A stretch of DNA of 64,000 nt from Acomys russatus (GCF_903995435.1 NC_067137.1:48017480-48081479), one strand, 5' to 3'; shown: positions 46,141 through 58,430, numbered from the stretch's first letter. A program made the numbers and translations. Notes: generated from the letters alone by a model not told the origin.

Positions 46141-46146
46141 TGTGTA
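45733..46146. repeat. TG/TA-rich minisatellite with 70-90 bp period
   Basis: A motif ACAATxTGTGTATxTATGTCTTC recurs four times, ending near 45848, 45934, 46004 and 46093 (spacings 86, 70, 89). Variable TG, TA and CA stretches separate the copies. The block ends in a pure (GT)n (46095-46132). Cys/Val/Tyr-rich frames on both strands are translations of the repeat. Confidence 0.88.
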
Positions 46147-47555
46147 TAGGAAAAAGGAATTCCCCCAAAACTAAGTTACTTTCAAGTCAATCTAGTCTGT
46201 AGAAAATATTTTAGTCCTTTTAACAAGTAGGCAATTCTGATCTGTCAGCTAACAGAAGTTTAAAAAAAACAGTATGTCAGCTGTCTGTAACTGCTGTTAT
46301 AACTGGTGTAGTCTCTTCCACCTAGCAACTTTGTAAGAAATGAGATGAATGGAAATCTGTTTGCATTTTGCAGTAGTTTAATAGTTTTCTAGAAAAATAC
46401 CTCACATCCTTTCAGCTGCCAACTTGTCTAAGAGTGGAGCTTTTGTTTTTGTTTTGGGTCCTCAACATTTTTGCTCCTACTACACAAATTTCAATTTCTG
46501 TTGCATATGAAGAACACCAGCCTCCGGCACCAGCTCCTCATCCTCCCGCACAGTTTGCTTTCTTTTACCCTTGCTCAGCTGCTTGCTTGCTCATATTCAG
46601 GAAGTTACTCACTTATTTTTAAAACTTTCTTTTAATCCCTTGCCTCAAAAAAGAAAATGTCTTATTGTCGTGCTGGGCTATTCAGCAACAATCTATTTCC
46701 CTCCGTTGGATAAAGTCGGCTTTCACACCATAGCTTCTCTGCTCCGGAAGCTGGATTACTGCCTCATAAAACAGTACAACAGTGCTATTATCACATAACC
46801 ATTATCATTACCTCACTCTCCGCCACACGTCCTTCTAGTCCTGAACATCTTCCTCTCTAATCTTACTATATCTATCCTCGCCTGCTGTGAAGATGGTGTG
46901 CACCATTTCCACAGAAGCTTAATGTAAACACAAACAGAAAACATAAAAAATGTATTTTAACTAAGCCGCACCTGATTGATACCATTGTTTTATGTAGGAA
47001 TTTTAAATAGTTCCATATTCTATTCAAAAAAGAAAAAAAGAAGGAAAAGAGCAAACATATGGGTAGCGACTGGGACAGAGAGATCTCAGCCTAGATCCAA
47101 GTTTCCTTCTTCAGCCTTACCTCCTTGCTGTTTGCCATGTTACCCAAGTGAGATTCAATTTTATATTTCTGAGTTGTGACTGCTCAGGTAGGCACAGAAG
47201 TGTCCCCAGCTTGAGTGGGTTTTTAGGAACAGCACTGCCGCACTACTAAGGCTTACCTTAATATCAAAATCATTGCTATGTTATTGGACCTTCTCCATGG
47301 ACACAAAGTTGCAGTACGGGTGTTAAGCAGAGTAAGGGAATTTTTTGATAACTTCAAAAAGCATCCATGACTACTGAGAACATACAACCCATTTTTCCAA
47401 AGCTGAAAGGATAAGGCATTAGACTATGTCCTTAAAAGGATAGGGAATTACAGAGAGCTTCAGTGAACAATCGGTGAGCTCAAGTTTCACAACAGCTCGC
47501 CATGTGTTATTTATAGCCACAGCATTGGTCTGGCTACATGGTCAAGTGGTTTTGT
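46147..47555. other. Unassigned stretch
   Basis: 1.4 kb, single-copy by eye. Open frames of at most 75 codons and none with a domain. Confidence 0.5.
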
Positions 47556-47655
47556 GTCACTGTGCCCAACTTTATGTGCCTATGGGGATCACACCCAGGA
47601 CTTGCTGCACATTGGGCAAGCACCTTAACAACGGGTGAGTTTCATCCAGCCTAGG
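47556..47655 (-). repeat. B4/B3-class SINE fragment
   Basis: 'GTGTCACTGTGCCCAACTTTATGTGCCTATGGGGATCACACCCAGGACTTGC', 'GGGCAAGCACCTTAACAACGGGTGAGTTTCATCCAGCC' is an antisense tRNA-type SINE head with B1-derived sequence beside it. Confidence 0.62.
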
Positions 47656-50600
47656 GTCTCACTTTTTCATATATGCTTTCCCTCTTAGTGTTACTTTCCA
47701 ACACTAATAGTACAGAAGATGACACAATATACATAAAGGGATAAGTCGACGAATGAAAGTGGGAGGAGTAAGGGAGGGAAAGAATCATCAATGTCTTATA
47801 TGCTCTCACTGTTAGCTAATCCTGGGCCTCCTTATCTCCTCATGGGCAAATGGCTAAAACTAAGTATTTGTTTTTCAAGAAACTTAATCATGCAGCATGT
47901 ACTGCTTTGTGCCACTTCACACTTTGAATAATAATACAGCAAGAACGTTGTCAGTAAACATTACGCAAATAAAAGTATTCTTTCAAGTTAGTGTCTTCCA
48001 TTAAAAGGACTGTATCAAATCAAGAGATTCATACTAACAGAATTATAGTGACTCAGAAACAACAGAAAAACCTAAGGTAAAGGCAGAGGAACATCTGAAT
48101 GGCAATAATTAGACAAAGCATGAGAAGGAAGGAAAAGCAACAGTTAGCACATGAACTAAGCAGAATTTCATTCTTTCATCACCGCTAAACTCAGGTCATG
48201 GGAAGTAAGTAATTAATACTGGCCCAGATATGTAAGAATAAAAGAATAATATGAATCCTTGTTGAAATTCACTCTAAAGGAAATGAAAAATGGAATGAAG
48301 CAGAAGTGGACCAGTTGTACAAATGTACATTATCAGATGAGATCATCACAAGGAATGGGTCTCTGCTTTCTATCTTTAGCTTTTAAATCCATTCACTTTG
48401 CTTAGAAAAAAAAAAAAAAAAAAAAAAAAAGACTGGCCTCTTGCTTCTTCCAGTAACTGTGGGCTTGGAATGTCTCAGAAAGTTCTGCAAAATAGAGTAA
48501 GGGTTAGTGACAGAAACATGCTGCCTTTAAATCACACAGCTTCAACTCCTCATCCAGTGGCTCAGTCAGAAGCCAGGCTGTGTGTTCAGCAAGTTCCTCA
48601 GACAACTGCAGCTAAGGGAGAGAAACAGTGATAAGAAAATTCCAAGTCAGAAAACTGACAGAGTACTGTGTCTTTAGGAATGGCCACTGGGTACCCCTGA
48701 CTCACTATGGACTATGGAAATAAAATAAGGTTTTCAAAGAACTAGCTATGCATGGTTCACCCTAGACTTCGGCAGCCAGGCTGTTCAAATCCTCTAACCA
48801 AAAGCTCATTCCCCGCCCTTCCTCGAGACCTCAGGAGGTTTCAGTACTTCTACAACAGAGGCAGTCCAAATTCCAGCTAGGCCTAGGCTGTTCCTTGACC
48901 CATGCCCATCAGAGCACAGCCTAAGACGGCCATTTAGAACTTTAGTTCAAGAAGCAAGTCTGGAGCACAGCATGTTGATGTGTATGCTTTGGCAATGTCG
49001 GCCACAGCAGTGATTCGGCACCAAAAAGACTGAAATGTGGCATGCAGTAGTGGCTTAGACAGTTGTCCATAAAGCTTGTAGATACAGTATACCAGGTTAA
49101 CACTGACGTAGACTTTTAACTGATGAAGCACTAGTGCTTAAGGCATTGATAAGATAGAAAACCCTTGTTTCTGGTCTAATTGTGACACCACCCTGCTCTT
49201 CTACATCGAGTGAAAATAGACAGAAGAACTAGAGTAAAGGGCACATAAGCAGATGGAGAGATTCCAGTTTACCTCGTAGACACAGCTGAAAACAAACCTG
49301 AAAAACAAAGGACCAAGAAGATCAGAATCAACACAAGAAGAGGAAGTCCAAACAGTGGCAAAAGAGACACCATCTATGTGTTTAACCATGGTAAGGCTAG
49401 GAAGCCAAGCCATGGCAATAATGGAGCATTTCCCAGGAGGAGCACAGGGGAGAACCTGACCAGCTAACATTACTACCAGAGGAGAGACATGTGCTCAGCA
49501 TTTTCAGTACACATACATACAGTGGTGGTTAATGAGCTAGAACTAAAGGAACACATGTGATACACAAAATGGTTAGAAGCCAAAGTATTCATTCCTTGAA
49601 GTTGCCCATGCTCTACATATGGTCTCCTACCACACTAAGCCCAAATCACCATGAGTATCACTATTTTTAATTGAATGTTATTTGAAGTTACAAGTCCTGG
49701 AAATCGCCAGGCTTTTTAAAAATAATTTATTCCTAAAACATTTGCACTTAGATCCTTCATGGGTCCTCTCACCTTCATCAAGTGCTGAGATTAAAAGGCA
49801 TTCAAGAAGGTCATCCTGACAACACGCAGAGGTTTTTAGAAACACTGGGATGTGCTAGCTTGAATATGGTCCAAATAATCCAGAAAATCATGCACCATGT
49901 TGCATAGAAAAGGCAGGCTGTACGAGATTGCTTCTCCCAAGCATACCACTGTGAAGTGCCCCTCCTTTCAGTGTGATTTGTCTTTATTTACCTTGGAACT
50001 CTTACCCAGTGTTATCATAACAGGATACTGACATTCCAGGAACTGTTAAGCATTCCCAAAAGGCATTCCCACTCTCCAGTGGCAGTTTAGTATATTTGAA
50101 ACTGAGCCCATTTTTTTTTTTATTCAACCATAGGAAGAGTCTTCCAGGCCTTTGCTGAAATGTATCCATCCCTGTGTTTCTTTCCTATGATCTGAAATGT
50201 TTTTGAAAAGAAAATCAAAGGTACATCTAAAATAGAAGTCTATTTTTAACTTCTTTTTACCACTTGAAAGGAACAGGCTCGTTGATGATCTATGGGTGAA
50301 GGGAAGAAGCTAAGGTGGTCAGGAAAGCAGCCCAGTGTTTTTACCAAGTCCTTTGGCCAGCTTTTAGGTACATCACAAGGAAACCTATCGCCCCTGCGGA
50401 CACAGCCTCCTCTGCTCTGAGCCTCTGTCTGGGAGCTGCATGCTTGCTTGGTGCTGCCTTTCCCTTGGGGATGTGAGACACCAAGGGGCCGAATGTTTCA
50501 GATGCTTCCTTTGTGAGAGTCAGGTGTGTCCAAGGCAAACCAGATAAAATGGGTTTCCTCCTATGTCTACGGCAGCTTACTTAACACAATATCAGAAGAA

Positions 50601-51887
50601 TGTGCTCGTCCGTTTGCATACACCCTCTGCTTTTCTCTAGCAGGTGACAGACACCCTGCTGCCTTTATAGTTTCAGCAGTATCTTTCAGAGAAAACCAAA
50701 CTGCCACATCTGATACTAGGAAATTTTGTGATCTTGCGGATGATTTCCAACTGTGAGTGGAAAGCCAGTAAGAAATCTTTAAAATACACTTAAAATGCCC
50801 ATTAGCGGAAGAAAGATTGTGCTTTGGGTTCCAAATTGACGGGAAAAACAACTTGTAAGCATTATCCATTTGGGCTGAGTACCTAAGGCAATGTTCCGCA
50901 GAAGTCAGTGGCTTGCCTCTGGAGTCTATTCCACACCTCCCTAATAGGCCTGGAAGCTACAGACAATTAATTATTAGATTATGTAACTCCCACTGCTAAA
51001 AGTTAGCAGAACATTCTACGGTTTTACTTCAAGTGTGATGCTTTTCAGCTGGGGCTGCAATTTCATCAGCTCACTCATCTGAATCTTTGTGCTACTTAAG
51101 CCCGGCTTCCCAGGGTTTTTCCTTAATTGGCTCAGCCTTCTCCTGCCCTCAATCAGCCTGGCTTTATTCCTGGGTTCTCAGTTAAGATGACTCTGAAAAC
51201 TGTGGCACCAAACTTTGACAGTAGTGCCAGGAAGCTTTATCCATCTAAAAACCACCATATAGAAAGGTCTGTCTTTCTGATTAATCAAGGCAGGTCAAAT
51301 GCTTCTGAAATCATCACTACTGGAATACTGGAGCAACCACATGCTACACTCACTTGAAGATATGGAAGCCTGTGAGTAGGTGATCATGGAAGAGAACCAA
51401 TACACTAAATTTCATTGCAATGTGTTTTACCATAATGTCTTTGCAAACGTGCAGGCACTCAGCTTACTTGTTAATAATAACTACTAAGCCATCTAGCTCA
51501 AAGGAATTGACCAGAGATAAATGAAACAGTAGACGATACACTTCTCTGAAAATAAATTTTATAGGAACTAAACTGCCATTGGTAGCCTCAAACCTTATTC
51601 CTGATCATTGTTTTTAATGGTCTCTCTTTGGTTTGTCCTCACTGATTCGTATGATGAAAGTGTGGTTCCTAGTATGGTTGTGTGCAAGCATTACAAATCT
51701 GAACATTTTGGGACTACAGCAAGGTCAATAGTTCATCAAGGCATTGCCTTGGAAAACATTAATACTGGTTTCTTAGGATGGGTTAGGTTTGATCCAGGCA
51801 GTTACCATGAAGAACAAGCAACCCATATAATTGGCCCATTCTGCATATGACCAGTCACTTTTTGCTTCTCCGTCTTGCTGCAACCAG
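47656..51887. other. Long unassigned stretch
   Basis: 4.2 kb, the longest run with no repeat I can name. Contains A25 at 48406-48430. 50940-51120 combines AATTAATTATTAG, CTTCAAGTGTG and TTAATTGG motifs with moderate GC and could be conserved regulatory DNA. Paired small frames at 50526-50869 lack domains. No exon with both splice sites was convincing. Confidence 0.45.
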
Positions 51888-52270
51888 CCCAGAGCTCTGT
51901 CTTAATTTCCTTTCTCTAGCTCCAATAAAATATTCCAGAAAAGGGTAACTTAAGGGAGAAAAGATTCATTTTGGGTCACAGTTGAAAATGCAGTTCATCA
52001 TGGCAGGGGCATCAAAGCAGTCAGAATATGAAGCAGCTGGCCATGTTAAGTCTACTTTCGAGAGAAGACATCAGTGAGCACATACATAGCGGTCATGTCC
52101 CTTTCTCTGTTTATACAGCCTAGGATCCCAGGTAGGGAATGCTTCACACAGTCCTTAGACCTCAGACAACGTAACCAAGTTCTCACATATATAGTCATAA
52201 TCAGAGGCTCATCATCATTAGGTGATTCTACATTTTGTCAATTCAGATACCAATCTGGACCCTTTACCAT
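51888..52270 (-). mobile_element. MaLR LTR (MT-D/E-like)
   Basis: Antisense MaLR: 'GTCTTAATTTCCTTTCTCTAGCTCCAATAAAATATTCCAG', 'GAGAAAAGATTCATTTTGGGTCACAGTTGAAAATGCAGTTCATCATGGCAGGG', 'GAAGCAGCTGGCCATG', 'TTATACAGCCTAGGATCCCAGGTAGGGAATGC', ending in 'TTAGGTGATTCTACATTTTGTCAATTCAGA'. Near full-length solo LTR. Confidence 0.78.
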
Positions 52271-52556
52271 AGACAGATCATGAAGCTATCCAAACTTGAT
52301 TTGATAGCCTCAAAAACTGAGGTAAACCATTTTTAAAAGTAAGAATCCACCACCCAGGTGTTTTGTTACATAAACTTAAAATAGACTGATAAAATTGTAG
52401 ATGTAAAATACTCTTGTGTATTCATGGTTTTAGGTTTAAATTTTTGATTAAACTATCAGCACATATGATAAAGTGCATTGTTCTTAGTTTGCTGAAATTT
52501 CACTGCTAAAATAGCCTAAAGGAATCACAGAAAATACAGAGGGCATGTTAATTGCA

Positions 52557-52775
52557 AGGGCTGGAGATGGCTCCTTAAGAACATTGACTTATCTTCCAGC
52601 CTACCTGGATTCAATTCCTAGCACCCACATGTTAGGTCACAACTGCCTGTAACTTCAGTTCCAAAAAATTCAATACCCAATTCTGGTTTCTAAAGGTACT
52701 GAGAGCACATGTGGTGCAGAAAGAGCAAAACACCCATACACCTAAAATAAATCATAACAATAAAAAAATTAAAAT
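52557..52775 (+). repeat. B2 SINE
   Basis: 'GGGCTGGAGATGGCTCCTTAAGAACATTGACTTATCTTCCAG', 'TGGATTCAATTCCTAGCACCCACATGTTAGGTCACAACTGCCTGTAAC', ending 'ACACCTAAAATAAATCATAACAATAAAAAAA'. Full length. Confidence 0.92.
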
Positions 52776-54051
52776 AAGTGTCAATCACATAGCCTAAAAG
52801 GTTTTGAGAAAGAATCAAAGGCCATCTGTCCAATGGCATCCCTCAACTCAGCCAACAGCTGGTAACAATTACTCATCACACTGAAGGAAGGGCACTATGC
52901 GTCCTCCCAGGCACATGAGCAGATGTACTTATATGCGGCTGAAAGTCTCTCTTGGACTTTAACCCTGTTATCAAGCTATTTGACTCACCTGAGCTCCTCT
53001 GACCTGTTCTACAGTTCAATTGCCAACATTTAGACTTACCTTTCTTCATCAGTGACAACCTTGTCGTGAGGGCCCAGTTGGCACTTCATTTTCTCTTCCT
53101 TCAAGCTATCCTAAAGTAATTATTTTCTTTCTTCTTACTCTACACAATTATGCCTTTGTGCCCCTTTGTCATCTCAGTATGAGATTTGCCAGCGTTTCTG
53201 CAGGAACCTCTTCACCTTACAAATTCGCTATTCAATCCCACATCTGGCAACATTAATTTTCTTATGGCTTCACTCAATTACTCCAAATAATCAACACCTG
53301 GGGGGTATGCCAAGCTTTTAAATTCTACACTAAGTGGTTTTTTTTTTTTTTTTAAGTCAATCCACAGAAAGATGTTTCCAAGCACTAATAAATTGCATTT
53401 GGTAATCTGGCAGTGTGAGTAACATGTAGCTGATTTTGGTAAATCAGTAAGAGATCCTTATATAGCCTAAAAATAGTTTTAAATCATGTTCTCTACAAAT
53501 ATTACTTATATGTACACTAGGTAAAAGAGACTGGTTCCCAACATCTCTGCACTTCTGCTAGAGTTCCCAGTGCAGGCTGGAACTGACAGCTCCAGGGGAT
53601 GTAGGGCCAACCTGCACTGGCCCAAGGATCACAGATGGCACCCAGTGGGTGTCATCAGTTCAGTGAACTAAGAATAGATTGACTAATTTTATGGGACATG
53701 AAGTTTTTAATGTAAAGAATGTGACAGTCTTATGTAGGGACAATTTTAGTTTCTTATTTTTTTAAAAAAAACACAGAAATATTGTAAGAATGCATTTTCA
53801 TTTTAATCCTAGGTGTGGGATATGGGGCTGCTTTGCACTACGATTTGACACATGCTCAAGTAGAGGAAGGGTTTTGTCAGCTGCAGATTGTTTCTGGGAT
53901 TGTGTGAGGTTTGGAATTCTGGGAACTCTTTGGAGGGTATAAAATGCTAGGAGTTGGTGGTTGCTGATTATTCATTTGGGGGTGGGGTAGCTTTGGTTTG
54001 TTAGTATTTGGTCAAAGAAGAAACAAAAAGAAAGAAATTAGGTTCAAAGAG

Positions 54052-54052
<1 letters not shown>
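52776..54052. other. Unassigned stretch
   Basis: 1.3 kb, no named feature. T16 at about 53338-53353 and an A9 near 53763-53771. Confidence 0.5.
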
Positions 54053-54105
<53 letters not shown>

Positions 54106-54175
54106 CCTCTACCTCTCTCTCTTTCTCTCTCCCCCTCTCCCTCTCTCTATCTCCTTCCCTCCTCTGTTCTTCTTT
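54053..54175. repeat. (TC)n and CT-rich tract
   Basis: Pure (TC)n at 54053-54100 followed by about 75 bases of nearly pure pyrimidine. The Leu/Ser and Arg/Glu frames here are artefacts. Confidence 0.95.
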
Positions 54176-54589
54176 CTTTCCTATCTTGTGATAGGAGGTG
54201 AAACTGAAGAGATAATGCATGGTTAAAAGAAGAACCCACAAATTAGCAAAGACCAGCTACAATCTTATGCAAACTAGAATAAATTGGTCACATTAGCTAA
54301 AGGCTTTGATATGCTTTAACAAGATGAAGGTTAGAAGTAACAGCCATGGGGCAGGGAACCATGCTGCCGAACCCCAGTGAAATTTGCATGTGATGTATAT
54401 GTCAGAGCCTGCTGTTCCAATAGCTTTGCCTCCCCACCTTGAAAGCTGCACATAGTAAGTATTAACTCAGTCAGAGGTTCCAACTGCCACTGTAGCACAT
54501 AAGAGGTTAAGGCCTTTTTGTAAATCTATTTGGTACATTCCAGAACAAAGTTCCAAAGCATTCAGTGCCTGTATAGAACATGCTACTTT

Positions 54590-54783
54590 AGACGCAGAAA
54601 TGTCACTCGGTTAGTAGAGTGCTTTCCTGAAATGCACAAAGCTCTGGCCCCACAAAAGCTGGGCGTCGCAATGTGATGCACACCTATGATCCCCAGACTT
54701 GGGAGGCGAGGCAAGTGCATCAGGAGCCCATGGTTGCCTTCAGCTATATAACAAGGTTCAGGGCAGACTGGGCTTCATGGGAC
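54590..54783 (+). repeat. B4 SINE (ID-B1 composite)
   Basis: ID-like head ('GGTTAGTAGAGTGCTTTCCTGAAATGCACAAAGCTCTGGCCCC') joined to a B1-like body ('CTGGGCGTCGCAATGTGATGCACACCTATGATCCCCAGACTTGGGAGGCGAGGC', 'GGCAGACTGGGCTTCATGGGACCCTGTC'). Full length. It is followed by the purine minisatellite, which probably grew from its A-rich tail. Confidence 0.88.
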
Positions 54784-54935
54784 CCTGTCAGAAAAGAAGA
54801 GGAAAGGAGAGGAGTGGAGAGGACAGGTCAGGACAGGACAGGAGAAGAGATATGAGAGGACAGGACAGGACAGAAGAAGAGAGATGAGAGGACAGGACGG
54901 GACTGGACAGGACAGGACAGGAGAGAGGAAGAAGC
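54784..54935. repeat. Purine-rich (GGACA)n/(GAGA)n minisatellite
   Basis: GGACAGGACA pentamers alternate with AGAAGAGATATGAGA-type spacers. The unit 'AGAAGAGAxATGAGAGGACAGGACAGGACA' recurs about every 37-45 bases. Arises at a B4 tail. Confidence 0.92.
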
Positions 54936-55558
54936 GCAAAAAAGTGACTATAAGGGGAAAAAGGGAGGAATGAAAGAAGAAAATTCTTTGTAAAATTCTG
55001 CCTTAAATGCCACAAAGCCAGGTGTGTATGGAGTATAACTATCTTAATTTCCTTTAACTGAGCTTAATTTCTACAATAAACCCCCAATTAATACCAGACA
55101 ACTTAATTGAGTCTCTTCAAATAAGTGCAATCAAATCAGTGATTACTCAGTTAATTCTGATTTAAAATCTATCAACCTGGAATAAGACAGGCAAATCTGC
55201 TTAAGATTCCTACAATCTTCTTGTGGTTCATTGGTGAGGGAGACATTTTGGCCATTAGATTGGCATTGAGTGTCTGTTGGCTAAAGACCACTCACAGCAT
55301 CCAGCATCCCACAGGATCTGCTATGTGGAGTGTGGGAGTGCTGACAAATCTGCATTTCTTACATTTCCTCAGGCCATGATGATCTCACCAGTCTCTGAGA
55401 ACCTCGGGCGGGTCTGCATGCTGGTCCCTTCTAGGTGGTTTCAGATCTTTATTGGTTTTCCTCCAGTCTCTGAATTATCCCTAGAGTTGTCATTTCTCTA
55501 TGCGGCAATAAAATGGCTCCTAATGAAAGTGTAATGAGGGCCTAATATGTTTCAACTC

Positions 55559-55562
<4 letters not shown>
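54936..55562. other. Unassigned stretch
   Basis: No gene. An 85-codon frame at 55277-55534 has no recognised domain. Confidence 0.45.

Positions 55563-55616
<54 letters not shown>
55563..55616. repeat. (AT)27 microsatellite
   Basis: Fifty-four bases of uninterrupted AT, able to extrude as a cruciform. Confidence 0.97.
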
Positions 55617-55619
<3 letters not shown>

Positions 55620-56328
55620 AAGGATATGTGATGTTGTCAAATCACATATATATCAGCAATTATGTACCAACTAATACATCAGCATTATCACCACACTATG
55701 CTAGCTTAGCTTTGCACACACAGCTTTTACTGGTTGCCCATTATAGCTGGTTGAACAGCAATGATCCAGTGTAGACAGACAGACAGACACACAGAAAGAG
55801 AGATTAACAAACATGAAAAGTTAGGGTTTTTCTTAAAAAGCAAAACAGAACATATAACTGTAAATGAAGACCTTCAAATGTACCAGCTCCTGGCTTTCTC
55901 AACTACAGCTGAAGCTGATGTTGTAATTCCTGGCCTGGAATCTCACAGAATATCCAAAGGACACGATGCAATATAATGTTAAAGCTTTAAGTAAAAGACT
56001 TCATATGACACACAGATCTCCCATTTGCCTAAGTAGCTAAAAGTTCAGATTCTGGGTATTAGTATTTTTTTTTAGAATAAATATGACATTGTTACTGCTT
56101 GCAGCCCCTTCTGTAGAAACTCATTTATACACTCAAGGCTGACTGTGTCCAGGGACCTTAAGTCAAGTCGGCTTGAACTGAACAAGGTAAAGATATCAAA
56201 ATTTGGGTGTCATTTGTTCGTTTTCAGAGAGCTAACTGTTCAAACAGGGACCATCACACTACAGCTGTCAACAAAACATGGCCTAAGGTCAATATCTGAT
56301 AGCATGATTTAAAAAAAACAAAACAAAA
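55617..56328. other. Unassigned stretch
   Basis: Short (CAGA)n at 55774-55790. No gene. Confidence 0.5.
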
Positions 56329-56455
56329 CAGCCATGTGGTGGTGCATGGCTTTGATCCCAGCACTTGGGAAGCAGAGGCAGGAGGATCATTGAGTTTGAG
56401 GCTAGCCAGGTCTACAAATGGAGATCCAGGTCAGCCATGACCACACACACACACA
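56329..56455 (+). repeat. B1 SINE with (AC)n
   Basis: 'AGCCATGTGGTGGTGCATGGCTTTGATCCCAGCACTTGGGAAGCAGAGGCAGGAGGATCATTGAGTTTGAGGC' is the B1 5' part. The 3' part is shortened and runs into a short (CA)n. An (AAAAC)n lies just upstream (56311-56328). Confidence 0.88.
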
Positions 56456-57159
56456 GAGATCTTGTGTCAGGAGGGAAAAAACAACCAGAAAAAAAAGTTA
56501 CCATTTCCCGTTTATGTTACACAAACATCTTAAACAACTTAAACAACACACATCAAAAGACATTTGCACTAGTGCTTTACCACACATGCTCTTCTCCCTA
56601 TGGCAGTGGGCTTCCATCCAACAGCAGCCTAGGGCTTTGGAGCACATTCTTTCCCTCAGCCCAGTCTCACTCCCATTCATAGTAAAGTTCCAGCCTTTTC
56701 CCCTCGACCTTCTCAAAACAGAAAAGAATTAAGGATATTTGTTGAAAATGTACATTTCAGGACTTGCTCCTAGGACTCTGAACAAAATCTTCCTAGCATA
56801 ATATGAAGAGGAGACTTTTTTTTTTTTTTTTTACATTTCCAATCCCTGGAGGAAGCTCAAACACATGGTGCACAGATCGCGAAAGTAGCTACAGATTAAC
56901 TAGAACCTCCACATCATACTTTTGCAAGGCAGAGGCTCAGAGTTACAACTTCCATGTTGGAACCCTCTATCAGAGCCTACCACCTGATACGCAGTCAACT
57001 ATCGATCCAAAGAAAGTAGAAGCAGAGCTCCCTTTCAGCGTTTTCTTGTGGGGCAGTTTTCTAGGTTGTTCTGAGAAAAATTAGTTTAACTTTATGACTC
57101 AATTTTATAATTTGCGAAATAACAGTGTGCTTATAAAGGAAAAAAAACCACTGGATACA
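56456..57159. other. Unassigned stretch
   Basis: Overlapping 105- and 104-codon frames at 56365-56732 start inside the B1 and have no domain. T16 at 56816-56831. Confidence 0.45.
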
Positions 57160-57365
57160 GGGTTAGAGAGACGGCTTAGTGATTAAGAGCACATACTAGT
57201 CTTGCAGAGGGTCGTTGTTTCCCAGCAACCGTGTCAGCTGCTCACAAAAGCCTGCAATCTCAACTCCATAGGCTCTCTTGACCTCTCTGCCCTCTAGGGA
57301 CACTTGCTTTCTTGTGCACATACTCACACATAGACACACATATATACACATAATTAAATTAAAAT
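57160..57365 (+). repeat. B2 SINE
   Basis: 'AGGGTTAGAGAGACGGCTTAGTGATTAAGAGCACATACTAGTCTTGCAGAGGG', later 'CTCTCTGCCCTCTAGGGACAC' and a 'CACACATATATACACATAATTAAATTAAAA' tail. Diverged, full length. Confidence 0.9.
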
Positions 57366-57485
57366 GAGAACCATTGGATATAATGCTAAGTGCCTAAGCA
57401 GTCACATATTGACTTTTTTTTATTAATGAAGTTACTAAACCATGAATGAATAATATAATGAATGAAGAAAACTTTTAGGTATCTC

Positions 57486-57834
57486 TGGTGGCTTAAATGA
57501 AAAATGTCTCCCCTGGGCTCCAGTATTTAAAAATGTGGTTCGCAATTAGCAGTGCTGTTTGGGGAAACTTAGAGGATTTGGCTTTGCTGAAATACACATA
57601 TCACTGGGGGCAGACTTTGAGAGCTTAAGCCCTCACCCTACTTTCAAATTTCTCTCTCTGTCTTGTATTTGAGTTTGAAGCTGTGTGTCTCTTTCTGCCC
57701 CTACCTCTTGCTGCCAGGATGGCTCTCCATGATGGACTCACACTCTGGAACAAAAAGCCCAAACAGATTAGCCTGTAAGTTGCCTTGGTTATATTGTTTT
57801 CTTCACAGCAACAGAAACATAAACTAATAGCACA
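57486..57834 (+). mobile_element. Solo MaLR LTR (ORR1-related)
   Basis: TG start at 57486 ('TGGTGGCTTAAATGAAAAATGTCTCCCCTGGGCTCCAG'), 'GGTTCGCAATTAGCAGTGCTGTTTGGGG', 'CACTGGGGGCAGACTTTGAG', 'TGATGGACTCACACTCTGGAAC', 'GTAAGTTGCCTTGGTTATATTGTTTTCTTCACAGCAACAGAAACATAAACTAATAGCACA' end. About 349 bases, no internal region. Confidence 0.82.
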
Positions 57835-58126
57835 GCATCCGAGCTATCTTCTTTGTTTGGGCTCTACTGCCCCCAGCACAGGCATAACTAGTGGTATTCT
57901 ACAATGCCTATACCTTGACGTAACAGGAGTCTGAAAGGAACAAAGCCCTTGCTTTTTATTTTCTTACAACAGTAAAATTCTAACCCAGACCACTCAGCTA
58001 GAAAGACTGGGGAGCCAGTAGAGATAAATGCTTATCAATGATAAAAAGAAGTCCACATACATTAATATCAGTCTTTGGGATATGGATTTATTAAATTTAT
58101 GCCAATGTGAGATGAAAATCAATGTT

Positions 58127-58130
<4 letters not shown>

Positions 58131-58170
<40 letters not shown>

Positions 58171-58430
58171 GCAGCACAGCCTGAGAGCTTTTTAATATGG
58201 ACATTGAGTAGAGAACATACAACAGATTCCATAACCTTTTACATGAGCAAACTTAGTAATTGCTTGAAGGGCACATTCTGGCAATGACTCAAGACAAGTA
58301 TTCAGTGAAATCTTGCAAAACATGGCAAGGAAAGGGGGCTCTGAAGGGAAAGAAGAAGGTCTGTGTCTCAGCCCACTCTCCTCAGGCCGTGGAACGATGC
58401 TGAACATCTTGCTAAAGCAATTTTACTTTA
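58131..58430 (-). pseudogene. Processed retrocopy 3' end with A39 tail, parent unknown
   Basis: T39 at 58131-58169 then, on the minus strand, ATTAAA (58191-58196) 21 bases before the tail. This is the right spacing for a polyadenylated mRNA end. The upstream 200 bases are complex and contain a 71-codon frame (58407-58192) that I do not recognise and that runs into the polyadenylation signal, so it is probably UTR. I found no matching target duplication and could not set the 5' end. The long pure tail suggests a fairly recent insertion. Confidence 0.6.

Noticed and set aside
45568..46202. Several Cys/Val/Tyr-rich frames of 60-130 codons
   Set aside because: All lie in the TG/TA minisatellite.
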